Origin: Parachitinimonas caeni
GTDB lineage: Bacteria; Pseudomonadota; Gammaproteobacteria; Burkholderiales; Chitinimonadaceae
DNA length: 64,000 bases
Assembly: GCF_030129945.1 (NCBI RefSeq)
Contig: NZ_JARRAF010000020.1
Location: 27,368 to 91,367, forward strand
Direction: 5' to 3'
Position 1 is the first letter of the stretch; every line of letters begins with the position of its first letter. The position numbers and the translations under genes are program-made. The notes below the pieces were generated by a model. That model did not search any database. It was not told the origin of the DNA and worked only from the letters and a program-made list of their open reading frames with translations. Below are positions 39,865 through 47,709 of this stretch, piece by piece.

Positions 39865-41076
39865 TTGAAAACTTCTATCTATGCATTATTAAGCGCGCAG
39901 TTATTGTCGATTTTAGGGAGTGCTGTGGCAGCGGTAGCCATTCCCTGGTTATTGCTGACAGCAGAGGTTGGGCCTCAAAAGCTGGCCTGGGTCTTTGCGG
40001 TGCAGTCGGGAGCTGCGGTGTTGGCCGCCTTGATTGGAACACCATTTCTAGATCGATTCGAAAAGCGGCGTACTTATATTGCCTGTGATGTCTTGTTGGC
40101 CACGGCCTCCTTCGGGCTGATTGCCCTGTATCTGAGCCATGCACTGCACCCCGCGACAGTCGCCGCCATCCTGGCCTGCTCGGCCATTATCAGCAGCCTG
40201 TCGAGCGCCGCAGGATCGGCCATGATTCCTGAATTGCTGGCAGAGGACGAAAGTGCCAATCAGCGTGTGAATGGCTTGATAGGCACCTTCCATAACTTTG
40301 GTGATCTTGCGGGACCGTTGCTGGGGGGGGTGATCATTGCCACCCTGGGCAACGTGACGGCACTGGCCATCGACGGGGCTACCTTTGTGATCTCGGGCTT
40401 ATTGCTGTGGTGGTTTTTGCCGCAACGCAAGGGGGCGGCTCTGCCTGCACCGGCATCCGAGGCAACCGAAGAGCCGGCGAAAGCTGCGTATCTGGCAGGA
40501 TTGCTGGCCATTGTCCACGACCCGATGTTGCGTCGGGTCACGCTGGTCAGTGGTGTTGTCAATATGGTGATCTCGCCGTTGCTGGTGTTGTTCCTGCCCG
40601 TCATGGTGAAACAATCCGGGGGGAGCGCACTGGGGGTGGGGGTGCTGTTCTCCTGCTTCGGGGTCGGGGCTTTTCTCGCCTCGCTGCTCTATACCTGGCG
40701 CGGCGCCAAGCTGGCACCACTGCCTAGTCTGGCCGCATCCATGCTGCTGGCTGTGCTGAGTCTGGCTTTACTACCGTTCGTGCCCCAGCTGGGGGCTTGT
40801 GGTTTGCTATGCGTGATTGGGGCGGCAGTCGGCTACACGGGTCCGCTTGAGCAGACGCTGATGCAGAATCACTCACCCGCCAACCAGATTGGTCGCATCA
40901 TGCTTGCATATTCCGCTTGCCGTACCGTGTCGGTGCCGGTCGGCTTTCTGGTGGTTGGTGAAGTGCTGGGCCAGGGCAACAGCCAGGCAGCTGCACTGAC
41001 CTTGGCCGGATTACTGTCTCTGGCATTGCTGGCCAGCATGATGCCTTACGCCGTGCCCAAAGAAGCCATGCGATGA
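39865..41076 (+). CDS. MFS transporter, possible efflux pump
   Basis: A 403-aa major facilitator with about 12 transmembrane helices. GTPFLDRFEKRRTY is the family loop 2-3 motif, and the first helix is LLSAQLLSILGSAVAAVAIPWLL. It most resembles the EntS-like MFS_3 group, usually exporters. TTG start with AGGAATA upstream; a nearby ATG runs into a stop after two codons. The substrate cannot be inferred. May be cotranscribed with the GNAT gene, 67 bases upstream. Confidence 0.85.
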   Translation: MKTSIYALLSAQLLSILGSAVAAVAIPWLLLTAEVGPQKLAWVFAVQSGAAVLAALIGTPFLDRFEKRRTYIACDVLLATASFGLIALYLSHALHPATVAAILACSAIISSLSSAAGSAMIPELLAEDESANQRVNGLIGTFHNFGDLAGPLLGGVIIATLGNVTALAIDGATFVISGLLLWWFLPQRKGAALPAPASEATEEPAKAAYLAGLLAIVHDPMLRRVTLVSGVVNMVISPLLVLFLPVMVKQSGGSALGVGVLFSCFGVGAFLASLLYTWRGAKLAPLPSLAASMLLAVLSLALLPFVPQLGACGLLCVIGAAVGYTGPLEQTLMQNHSPANQIGRIMLAYSACRTVSVPVGFLVVGEVLGQGNSQAAALTLAGLLSLALLASMMPYAVPKEAMR

Positions 41077-41196
41077 GGCGGCGATTGCTCACCTGATTCA
41101 GGGGAGCCCAGCGTCGCCAATTGGGGATTCCCGGTCTGAACTTCACACTGGCGGGCTGGGTCCACACGGCTGTGTGAATGCAATAGGTTACCTTCG

Positions 41197-42357
41197 ATGC
41201 TCTCAACCCTCGCCATTACCAACTATCGCTCCTTGCTGGATCTGCAGGTGCCGCTAGGGGCGCTCAATGTTGTCACTGGCGCCAACGGCAGCGGCAAGTC
41301 CAATCTGTATCGCGCATTGCGTCTGCTGGCCGAGACCGCACAAGGCGGGGTAGTGAATGCACTGGCACACGAAGGTGGGCTGGATTCGATATTTTGGGCC
41401 GGACCCGAAACCCTAAGCGCTGCCATGCGACGTGGCGAAGTGCCAGTCCAAGGCACGCGCCGTAACAAGCCAAAGCGATTGAAGCTCGGTTTTGGGGGCG
41501 AGGATTTCGGCTATGCCATCACCCTGGGCTTGCCTGCGCCAAGCCTGTCGGCGTTCGCGCTGGACCCTGAAATTAAAACCGAGCACATCTGGGCGGGTAT
41601 GAGCTATCGTCCGGCCAGCACCCTCGTAGAGCGGGAAGGGGCGATGGTGCGAGTGCGAGAGGGCAGAAGCTGGCGTTCGGTCAACCAGCATCTGAGTGCC
41701 TTCGATAGCATTTTCAGCCAGCTGGCCGACCCCGAAGCGGCGCCCGAGGTATTGCAATTGCGCGAGCAGATACGCGGCTGGCGTTTTTATGATCACTTCC
41801 GGACCGATCGTGACGCGTCGGCCCGTTTGCCGCAGCTGGGCACACGCACCCCGGTGCTGCACCATGATGGCCGCGATCTGGCGGCAGCCTTGCAGACCAT
41901 TCGCGAAATTGGCGACTCTGCAGCGCTGGATGCCGCCGTGGCCGATGCCTTTCCCGGTGCCCGCGTAGGGGTCGTGCAGCATGGCGATGGTCGCTTCTCG
42001 GTAGAGTTCCGTCAGGAAGGATTGCTGCGACCATTGTCTGGGGCCGAGTTGTCCGATGGCACCTTGCGCTACCTACTGTGGGTGGCAGCATTGCTAACGC
42101 CACGCCCACCTTCCCTGATGGTTCTGAACGAGCCCGAAACCAGCTTGCACCCCGATCTGCTACCGGCGCTCGCCCGTTTGATTATCCACGCTGCGGGCAA
42201 GAGCCAGGTTTGGGTGGTGTCGCATGCGGCCAGGTTGATTGCGGCACTGAATCAATCTCGTCACTGCCACGCCATCGAACTCGAAAAACAATGGGGCCAG
42301 ACGCTGGTGAAGGATCAAGACCTGCTGGACCGGCCAAGCTGGCATTGGGCGGACTGA
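41197..42357 (+). CDS. Predicted ATPase of the RecF/SMC-like AAA_21 type (COG4637-like)
   Basis: A 386-aa protein whose halves make one ABC/SMC-type ATP site. Walker A is GANGSGKSN (29-37), the signature-like motif is ELSDGTLRYLLW, Walker B is LMVLNEPETSLHPDLLPAL, and the H-loop is VVSHAARLI. The middle is a helical insertion rather than a long coiled coil. This type occurs across proteobacteria as single genes with unknown function; related ATPases serve in DNA repair or phage defence, but no TOPRIM or nuclease domain is present here. Followed by a small gene at 42381. Confidence 0.85.
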   Translation: MLSTLAITNYRSLLDLQVPLGALNVVTGANGSGKSNLYRALRLLAETAQGGVVNALAHEGGLDSIFWAGPETLSAAMRRGEVPVQGTRRNKPKRLKLGFGGEDFGYAITLGLPAPSLSAFALDPEIKTEHIWAGMSYRPASTLVEREGAMVRVREGRSWRSVNQHLSAFDSIFSQLADPEAAPEVLQLREQIRGWRFYDHFRTDRDASARLPQLGTRTPVLHHDGRDLAAALQTIREIGDSAALDAAVADAFPGARVGVVQHGDGRFSVEFRQEGLLRPLSGAELSDGTLRYLLWVAALLTPRPPSLMVLNEPETSLHPDLLPALARLIIHAAGKSQVWVVSHAARLIAALNQSRHCHAIELEKQWGQTLVKDQDLLDRPSWHWAD

Positions 42358-42380
42358 CGCAAGCGCACAAGGACATTGCG

Positions 42381-42713
42381 ATGAAGATGCGACCCAACCA
42401 TTTCGAAAAAGCCATTGCCTGCCTGGAACAAAGGCGTGAATCGCTGATTCAGCAATTGAAACAGGAAGGCGCTGGCGCTGCACTGATCGACGAAAAGGCG
42501 GAAATCGATACAGCCATCGCGACGCTGCAGTTCTGCATTCACTGGAATATATTGCCAACCAGTCCGACTTTTGAATTACCCGCAACAGGCGATGCATTTG
42601 GCTGTTATCGCCTGTTTGAGCTGGACGAGAATGATGTAATCAGGCGGCCCTGCCAAATAGCAGGGGAAGATGTTGATATTTATGGTGGGACCGTTGTACT
42701 GCGATATGGGTGA
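42381..42713 (+). CDS. Small protein of unknown function, downstream of ATPase
   Basis: A 110-aa protein with AAGGA eight bases before its ATG and 23 bases after the ATPase gene. The N-terminal half is a charged helix pair (HFEKAIACLEQRRESLIQQL, KAEIDTAIATLQ) and the C-terminal half is beta-rich (GDAFGCYRLFELDENDVI, GGTVVLRYG). Family not recognised. The close spacing suggests an operon and perhaps a functional pair. Confidence 0.6.
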   Translation: MKMRPNHFEKAIACLEQRRESLIQQLKQEGAGAALIDEKAEIDTAIATLQFCIHWNILPTSPTFELPATGDAFGCYRLFELDENDVIRRPCQIAGEDVDIYGGTVVLRYG

Positions 42714-42776
42714 TTCAGGCTGGGGAAATAATGCGACTGAATCACTCACCAATTCAGCGTTATCTTGGGAAATCGA

Positions 42777-43331
42777 TTATTTCAGCCAAGGGTCAATTTC
42801 TGCCAGGGCCTTGTAGGTATTATTGGCAAAAGCCTGATATAGCCGGCCCATTCGACCATCTTCGCCATCACCTAAATGCCCCCCATGCTGATTGTCTATG
42901 GTGACCGAAAATTTCTTGATCACTTTACCAGCGTGGTCGCTGACGACCATCTGCCCGGTCAAAGAATCCTCGTTGCCTGGAAACGTTATGCTGGTCATCA
43001 AGCCTTTCCCTCTATAGGAAATGTCGGTGATGGTAACTTCCAGGATAAGCGAATTTTGGGTAGTGGTTTCTGAATCGAATAATTTCTTTTTGATGAGTGC
43101 CGTTTTAATGGTACGAGCCAGTCGGTCCTCAAAGAGAAGCATGCCTTTTGCTGTTTTCTCTTTGACTAAATTACTGGTGCTCAACTTTATTTCTTTTATT
43201 GGATGCGTCGTTGTGACTTCAAATACAGGTAAAGATCGGTCGATTTTTACATCGTGGTGAATAATCGACGAGGCGCAGCCTGCTAGTAAAATAACTGCGC
43301 AGGCTGCTGGAAAATATTTATTTAAGGTCAT
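42777..43331 (-). CDS. Lipoprotein, DUF4410-like
   Basis: A 184-aa outer-membrane-type lipoprotein: signal peptide with lipobox LLAGC, acylated C19. After it are beta-strands with an LILEVTITDISYRGKG strand and GQMVVSDHAGKVIKKFSV, a layout like DUF4410 lipoproteins. The A/T-rich codon use differs from most of the window and hints at recent gain. No obvious partner. Confidence 0.7.
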   Translation of the reverse strand: MTLNKYFPAACAVILLAGCASSIIHHDVKIDRSLPVFEVTTTHPIKEIKLSTSNLVKEKTAKGMLLFEDRLARTIKTALIKKKLFDSETTTQNSLILEVTITDISYRGKGLMTSITFPGNEDSLTGQMVVSDHAGKVIKKFSVTIDNQHGGHLGDGEDGRMGRLYQAFANNTYKALAEIDPWLK

Positions 43332-43450
43332 TGTAAAATCTCAGAATTCTGCAAACAAATTGCCCCAAGGAGGGGGCGACGAGTTTAGCAGAGTGCGTTG
43401 GCTTTTCAGGTGCCGGCCGTCGGGGGATGGGTTCTGCTGGAACCCAACAC

Positions 43451-43604
43451 CTAGGCTCTGTTGACGTTTTGTTTCCGGTCGCGCCGGGCCGAGTTTTGGG
43501 TCATGGCGTCGTTAGGGTTCGTTTATTTAGCTCGCTAAACTGCACTCACCCTGCCTCGCCCTGCCCCAAAACTCGACCCGGAAATAAAACGTCAACAGAG
43601 CCTA
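43451..43604. repeat. Palindromic repeat element A (MITE-like, 154 bp)
   Basis: Starts CTAGGCTCTGTTGACGTTTT and ends with the inverse of the same (one mismatch in the first 27 bases). Inner arms (CGAGTTTTGGG/CCCAAAACTCG) and the centre TTTAGC-TC-GCTAAA are also complementary, so the entire element folds into one long hairpin. The last bases CCTAAG contain the TAG stop of the secreted-protein gene at 43602. No transposase is inside, so a non-autonomous repeat is likely. Confidence 0.85.
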
Positions 43605-45731
43605 AGGATTGATCCGGCTAGGCAAATTGCCGGCGGCACTCCACTCGCGGGCGATCTGGTCGAGAGTGGCCCATTGGGTGTTTGATAAGGCGCCAATACG
43701 CGCGGCCCAGCTTTCAATGGCGTCGATACCGTCGGTGGTATTCACCACCTGCAAGGACTTGGGCGCCACATTGATGCTGGCGCTGTAGAGAGGGGCAAAG
43801 TGGCTGGCAGACTTGATCTGGCCAGTCAGGGTTTCAACGCTGCTGAGGGTGCGGCCTGCACCACCTACCATGATCAGATTGGCAGCTGGATCATGGGCTT
43901 TCCAGTCGGCGCTGGAGCGGGGACGCCATAAACCGGCCGAGGTGTCATCTGATGTCGTGGTGTGGCCAGTATCGGTCACCATGCCCCATAGGCTGACCGG
44001 CTGCCACCGGTAGCCCGTACTCCCGACCTGCTCGCTACGCAGGCTGTCTAGTTCCGTGTACAGCACTCCTGAGACCACCCCGGTTGGAGTGCCGCCGAAA
44101 CTGACGATCTTTTCAGCGCATTTGATGCGATCTGGACCATTATGGGCATGGATGTCGAATTCCACCCCCAGCGACTTTAGCGTACTGATGACCTCGGCCG
44201 CGCGTGGTTCGCCTTGTAGCCAGCCAATATCTGCACCCACCGACCATTTCATGCCAGTACTTTGCGTACCAACTTTTCCGGCTGCGACGGCGCGGCGGAA
44301 AAAGGCAATCAGGCTATCGACATTGGGCCAGCTACTGAGGTTGCTTTCGATATGCATGGTGCCGGCAATCATCAGTTTGGGACTGGGCGGGACCGTAACC
44401 AGCTGTTGCAGGCCAACGCTGTTGCTGCTGCCAATCCGGTTGATATTGCTGGCAGCGTAGGCAACGGCCGCCTCGTAGGCAGTCCACTGTGCGGCGATGT
44501 CGGCGTCACTCTTCAGGGCCGCTTTCTTGGTGGTATCCCAGTTCGGCTTGCGGCTGCCGTCCACAAACACCGTCAACCAAGCTGAGCGCTGAGCAAAGAA
44601 GTCGTTGTCGTGCATTTTCACGCCCAGCACATAAGGCGCCCTGGCGCCGCTGGTGTTGTGGATGGTGCTGAAAGCGCTGTCTATCACGGTATTGATGTTA
44701 TTGCTGGTCTGCTCGAACAGTTTCAGATCGTAGTGTTCGGGTCGCAGCAATAACTGCTTGGCCTTATCTCCCAGATTGATGTAGGGGGCAGTATGCGAGA
44801 TGGTCCAGCTGGCTCCCAGGCTGCCAAAAGCGGACGAAACGGCGTCATAGAGGGCTTCATCGGTCTGAAAGGCGGCAATGGCGGGGCCGGTTTTCGCCAG
44901 CGCTTTCAGGGCGGCGTAGCCACCGCTCTGGCTGCTTGGCTGTCCGGTGGTCAGATCGGTCAGATGGGTTTCGTAATTGACGACGCTGGCTTGCTGCTCG
45001 CTGGCTGATTTGCCGCTGAGCCCGGCCCAGTCGAAACCCGTGTAGTAAGGCTTGGGTGGCCGGATGTGATAGTTGAGCGACACATAGGGCGAGCTGGTGA
45101 TCTGGCTGACCAGATCAGGAAACTGAGTCTGATAGAGATTGAGAATGGTATCGGTGAGATAGAGATCGACCGGTACTCGATAGCGCTCATGCAGTTCGAC
45201 AATCCGCTGTATGGTGGCGGCGCTCTTATCGGGGTAGGAGAAGTCCTGCACATTGATGCTGAAGACCATGTAGTCCGCCACCGTGCCGGGCCCGGAGATT
45301 GGCGCCCCCAGCGTATAGACCGCACCGAAAGTCCCCTTGCTGATCATGTCGTTGACGTCGCTGCCATAGCCGGCGTAGAGGGTGGCACCTTTGAGTGCAG
45401 CGACATCTTGCGCCTGCAATACACTGATGCTGTGGTTACCGAGGGTGACACTCTGATACGCCGGCAGATTTTGCACCGATGCAGCCTGCCAGCCGCCACC
45501 GGTGTAGGCATACAGCGCTCCCGAAGGCAGTAAGGCGGCGATATAGAGTTGAGCGCTACGACCGGTATCGACTGTCGCGGCAGCAAGATTGACGGTCAGA
45601 CTCAGGTTCTGATTGTGGCCACTGCCGCTACCGCTGACACTGAAACCCGCTGGCGCAGCCCAACTGGCGAAACTGGTGGCCATCAGGGTCGCTGCTGCCA
45701 CGGTGCTGAGTGTTCGGGAGAGGGCTTTCAT
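43602..45731 (-). CDS. Large secreted protein with polysaccharide-deacetylase-like domain
   Basis: A 709-aa exported protein: signal peptide about 1-26 (cleavage after SWA), a beta-domain to about 125, then a long domain starting VFSINVQDFSYPDKSAATI with VPVDLYLTDTILN, HIRPPKPYYTGFD, MHIESNLSSWPN, and DIHAHNGPDR followed by a region containing paired D/H residues. The pattern of an early Asp near a strand end and later H-x-H is like the NodB deacetylase superfamily, but the classical TxxxPH motif was not clearly found, so catalysis is uncertain. Its TAG stop lies in repeat A. Substrate unknown, likely extracellular glycan. Confidence 0.6.
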   Translation of the reverse strand: MKALSRTLSTVAAATLMATSFASWAAPAGFSVSGSGSGHNQNLSLTVNLAAATVDTGRSAQLYIAALLPSGALYAYTGGGWQAASVQNLPAYQSVTLGNHSISVLQAQDVAALKGATLYAGYGSDVNDMISKGTFGAVYTLGAPISGPGTVADYMVFSINVQDFSYPDKSAATIQRIVELHERYRVPVDLYLTDTILNLYQTQFPDLVSQITSSPYVSLNYHIRPPKPYYTGFDWAGLSGKSASEQQASVVNYETHLTDLTTGQPSSQSGGYAALKALAKTGPAIAAFQTDEALYDAVSSAFGSLGASWTISHTAPYINLGDKAKQLLLRPEHYDLKLFEQTSNNINTVIDSAFSTIHNTSGARAPYVLGVKMHDNDFFAQRSAWLTVFVDGSRKPNWDTTKKAALKSDADIAAQWTAYEAAVAYAASNINRIGSSNSVGLQQLVTVPPSPKLMIAGTMHIESNLSSWPNVDSLIAFFRRAVAAGKVGTQSTGMKWSVGADIGWLQGEPRAAEVISTLKSLGVEFDIHAHNGPDRIKCAEKIVSFGGTPTGVVSGVLYTELDSLRSEQVGSTGYRWQPVSLWGMVTDTGHTTTSDDTSAGLWRPRSSADWKAHDPAANLIMVGGAGRTLSSVETLTGQIKSASHFAPLYSASINVAPKSLQVVNTTDGIDAIESWAARIGALSNTQWATLDQIAREWSAAGNLPSRINP

Positions 45732-45898
45732 CGCGAGGCTCCTGCAGTGATTGAGGGTCTGACTGCAGGATAGCTGCTGACTATTGAACTTCCCGCCGCA
45801 ATTTTATGCTGGATCCGCCAGCACAATTTGCCCTCTGCAAGGCTGGAAATTGACAGGCGTTGCCAGCGCGGGAATGAGCGGTAATCCATCAAGCCACT

Positions 45899-45952
45899 TA
45901 GGTTTTGTTGCCGTCAGGTTTGCGACGGTCAACCTGACGGCAACAGAACCTA
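45899..45952. repeat. Related hairpin repeat D (54 bp)
   Basis: Arms of 22 bases, TAGGTTTTGTTGCCGTCAGGTT cut to its ends TAGGTT and CAGGTT, pair around a 10-base loop with one wobble. The ends TAGGTTnTGTTG are variants of the TAGGCTCTGTTGAC ends of elements A-C, and match the mini-hairpin next to element B. It lies 40 bases after the 3' end of the YcxB-like gene. Confidence 0.7.
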
Positions 45953-45991
45953 CAACGCTTCGCGTTGTGATCGGGAAGGGCTATTGGCGCC

Positions 45992-46489
45992 TCACACCGC
46001 GTTTGCCTGTTCGATGCCTTCGCGAATCAACTGGCGGGCCGCTTCGTTCAAAGCGGAAACAGGGAGCGGGATGAAGGCACCTTCCTGCTGATCAAGTAGC
46101 CAGAAGTCGGGCAGGATGATCAGCCGCTTGATGCGTGGCCAGTCAAAGCTACCTTGGGCATGGCGATAGCGGAAGGTGATGCCCTGGCGGCTGACTTCGC
46201 AGATCACCATCTCGGTGGCGTGGCGGTCGGCGGCGGCAAAGTAAGCCTTGCGATAGCGGCGGTAATGGTTGATCAGCACCGCACTGTAGGCCGCAGCGCC
46301 CGTCAACAAGGCGCCTTTCAAAAACGGCTGGGAGCTATAGAAGCCCAGCGCCAGCAACAGGCCGATGGCTTGCAGCCGGATGGCCCAGCCATACCAGCCG
46401 AAGTGGTGCCACATATACTGGCGGACCAGTTTGCTGGCCATGGGTCGGTCAAAGCGATATTGAAACTGGATGGTTGGCAGATCAGACAT
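45992..46489 (-). CDS. YcxB-like membrane protein
   Basis: A 165-aa protein with an N-terminal soluble part, a hydrophobic hairpin at about 35-75 (two membrane segments split by a short loop) and a C-terminal domain like the YcxB/PH-like module (ISRQGITFRYRHAQGSFDW, with IKRLIILPDFWLL). Its ATG overlaps the tyrA stop by one base, so they are coupled. Function unknown. Confidence 0.7.
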   Translation of the reverse strand: MSDLPTIQFQYRFDRPMASKLVRQYMWHHFGWYGWAIRLQAIGLLLALGFYSSQPFLKGALLTGAAAYSAVLINHYRRYRKAYFAAADRHATEMVICEVSRQGITFRYRHAQGSFDWPRIKRLIILPDFWLLDQQEGAFIPLPVSALNEAARQLIREGIEQANAV

Positions 46490-47373
46490 CAGGATTTTGC
46501 CTTGAAGCGCTGAAACCAGTTGGTACGGGCATCCCTGGCGGTTTCAAATAGTTCGGCCATTGCGGCGCCGTCGCTGGTTTCTACCATGCTGATGACCGTA
46601 GCCAGTGCGGCGTGATAGTCCTTGAGGTCGGCCAGGAGGGCGGTGCGATTAGCCAGGGCGATGTCGCGCCACATTTCGGGGTGGCTGCCGGCAATGCGGG
46701 TGAAGTCGCGAAAGCCAGTCGAAGCAAGATCAAAACAGGCTTCGGCATTGGGCCGGGCCGCAACCTGTGCCACGTAGGCAAACGCCAGCAGGTGCGGCAG
46801 ATGGCTGACGGTGGCAAATACGCTGTCGTGCTCATCTGGCGACATGGTTTTGATGACTGCGCCACAGGCAGACCACAGCGCGGCGATGCGCTCAACCGTT
46901 TCAGGGCGGGATTCGACCAGTGGGGTCAATACCACGGTGCGGTTCTCATACAGGCTGTAGCGGGCAGCGGCGGCACCAGACAGGTCGGAACCGGCGATCG
47001 GGTGAGCCGGCACGCAACGATCAAGGCAGTGGCCAAGATGCTGGCGGAACAGGGCAGCGACATCGCGCTTGGTGCTGCCGGCGTCGCTGACCAGGGTGTG
47101 GGCGGCAAGGTGCGGGGCGATCTGCGCCAGGATGCCGCTCATCTGACCGACCGGAGTCGAGAGCAGCACCAGATCTGCGTCGCGGACAGCCGTGGCTGCA
47201 TCGCGGCTGGCATGGTCGATGACGCCAAGCTGCAGGGCGCGCTCCAGGTTTTCGGGTGACCGGCCAACGCCGACGACTTCACCAACCAGGCCGAGCCGTT
47301 TCAGGTCTAGCGCAAAGGAGCCACCAATCAGCCCGGTGCCGATGATGACCAGTTTGTTAAGAAATGGGGTCAC
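46489..47373 (-). CDS. tyrA: Prephenate dehydrogenase
   Basis: Converts prephenate to 4-hydroxyphenylpyruvate in tyrosine synthesis (or arogenate to tyrosine). 294 aa with the NAD site GTGLIGGSFAL (residues 12-22), DAGSTKRDV, HPIAGSDLSGA with the catalytic histidine, and HLPHLLAF. GTG start with AGAGG five bases before; a longer frame upstream passes through repeat B and is not native. In many betaproteobacteria tyrA is followed by aroA-cmk-rpsA; here those genes are 15 kb away. Confidence 0.95.
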   Translation of the reverse strand: MTPFLNKLVIIGTGLIGGSFALDLKRLGLVGEVVGVGRSPENLERALQLGVIDHASRDAATAVRDADLVLLSTPVGQMSGILAQIAPHLAAHTLVSDAGSTKRDVAALFRQHLGHCLDRCVPAHPIAGSDLSGAAAARYSLYENRTVVLTPLVESRPETVERIAALWSACGAVIKTMSPDEHDSVFATVSHLPHLLAFAYVAQVAARPNAEACFDLASTGFRDFTRIAGSHPEMWRDIALANRTALLADLKDYHAALATVISMVETSDGAAMAELFETARDARTNWFQRFKAKS

Positions 47374-47450
47374 GGAATCCTCTTGTAGTTCGGGACGATG
47401 GGTGCGGGGTGTGGGCAGCATTGTGCCGTGAGTCGGAAAATTGAGCCACG

Positions 47451-47681
47451 CTAGGCTCTGTTGACGCTTTATTTTCGGATCGCGTTTCGTCGGATTTGGG
47501 CCTGATGCAAGGCGAAAAGCGCGCCGCTTTGCGGCAACAGCCACGCAAGGCCGGGTCGATTTTTGGGGCATGGCGAGGCAGGGTTCGCTTATTTAGCTCG
47601 CTAAACTGCGCTCACCCTGACGACGCCATGCCCCTAAACTCGGCCCGGCGCGACCGGAAACAAAACGCCAACAGAGCCTAG
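47451..47681. repeat. Palindromic repeat element B (231 bp)
   Basis: Ends CTAGGCTCTGTTGACGC and its inverse GCCAACAGAGCCTAG. Its right 150 bases match element A, but with the 40-base core in the opposite relation to the flanking arms. An extra block of about 80 bases (47490-47565, with a GCGCCGC/GCGGC stem) sits in the left arm. It lies between the tyrA start and the RuBisCO-like gene end. Confidence 0.85.
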
Positions 47682-47709
47682 GTTCTGTAAACCTTACGTC
47701 AACAGAACC
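47681..47709. repeat. Mini-hairpin attached to element B
   Basis: GGTTCTGT at 47681-47688 pairs with ACAGAACC at 47702-47709. Its right part, GTCAACAGAACC, is a variant of the element ends. TCA at 47699-47701 is the complement of the TGA stop of the RuBisCO-like gene, so the repeat forms the last codons of that gene. Confidence 0.7.

Noticed and set aside
43451..43604. Correia-type (NEMIS) repeat of Neisseria
   Set aside because: The ends (CTAGGCTCTGTTGAC) do not match the Correia TATAGTGGATTAA ends, and the inner sequence differs.
47374..47571. N-terminal extension of tyrA by 66 codons
   Set aside because: The extension is the translation of repeat element B, and the GTG at 47373 has an AGAGG site and starts right before the NAD-binding motif.
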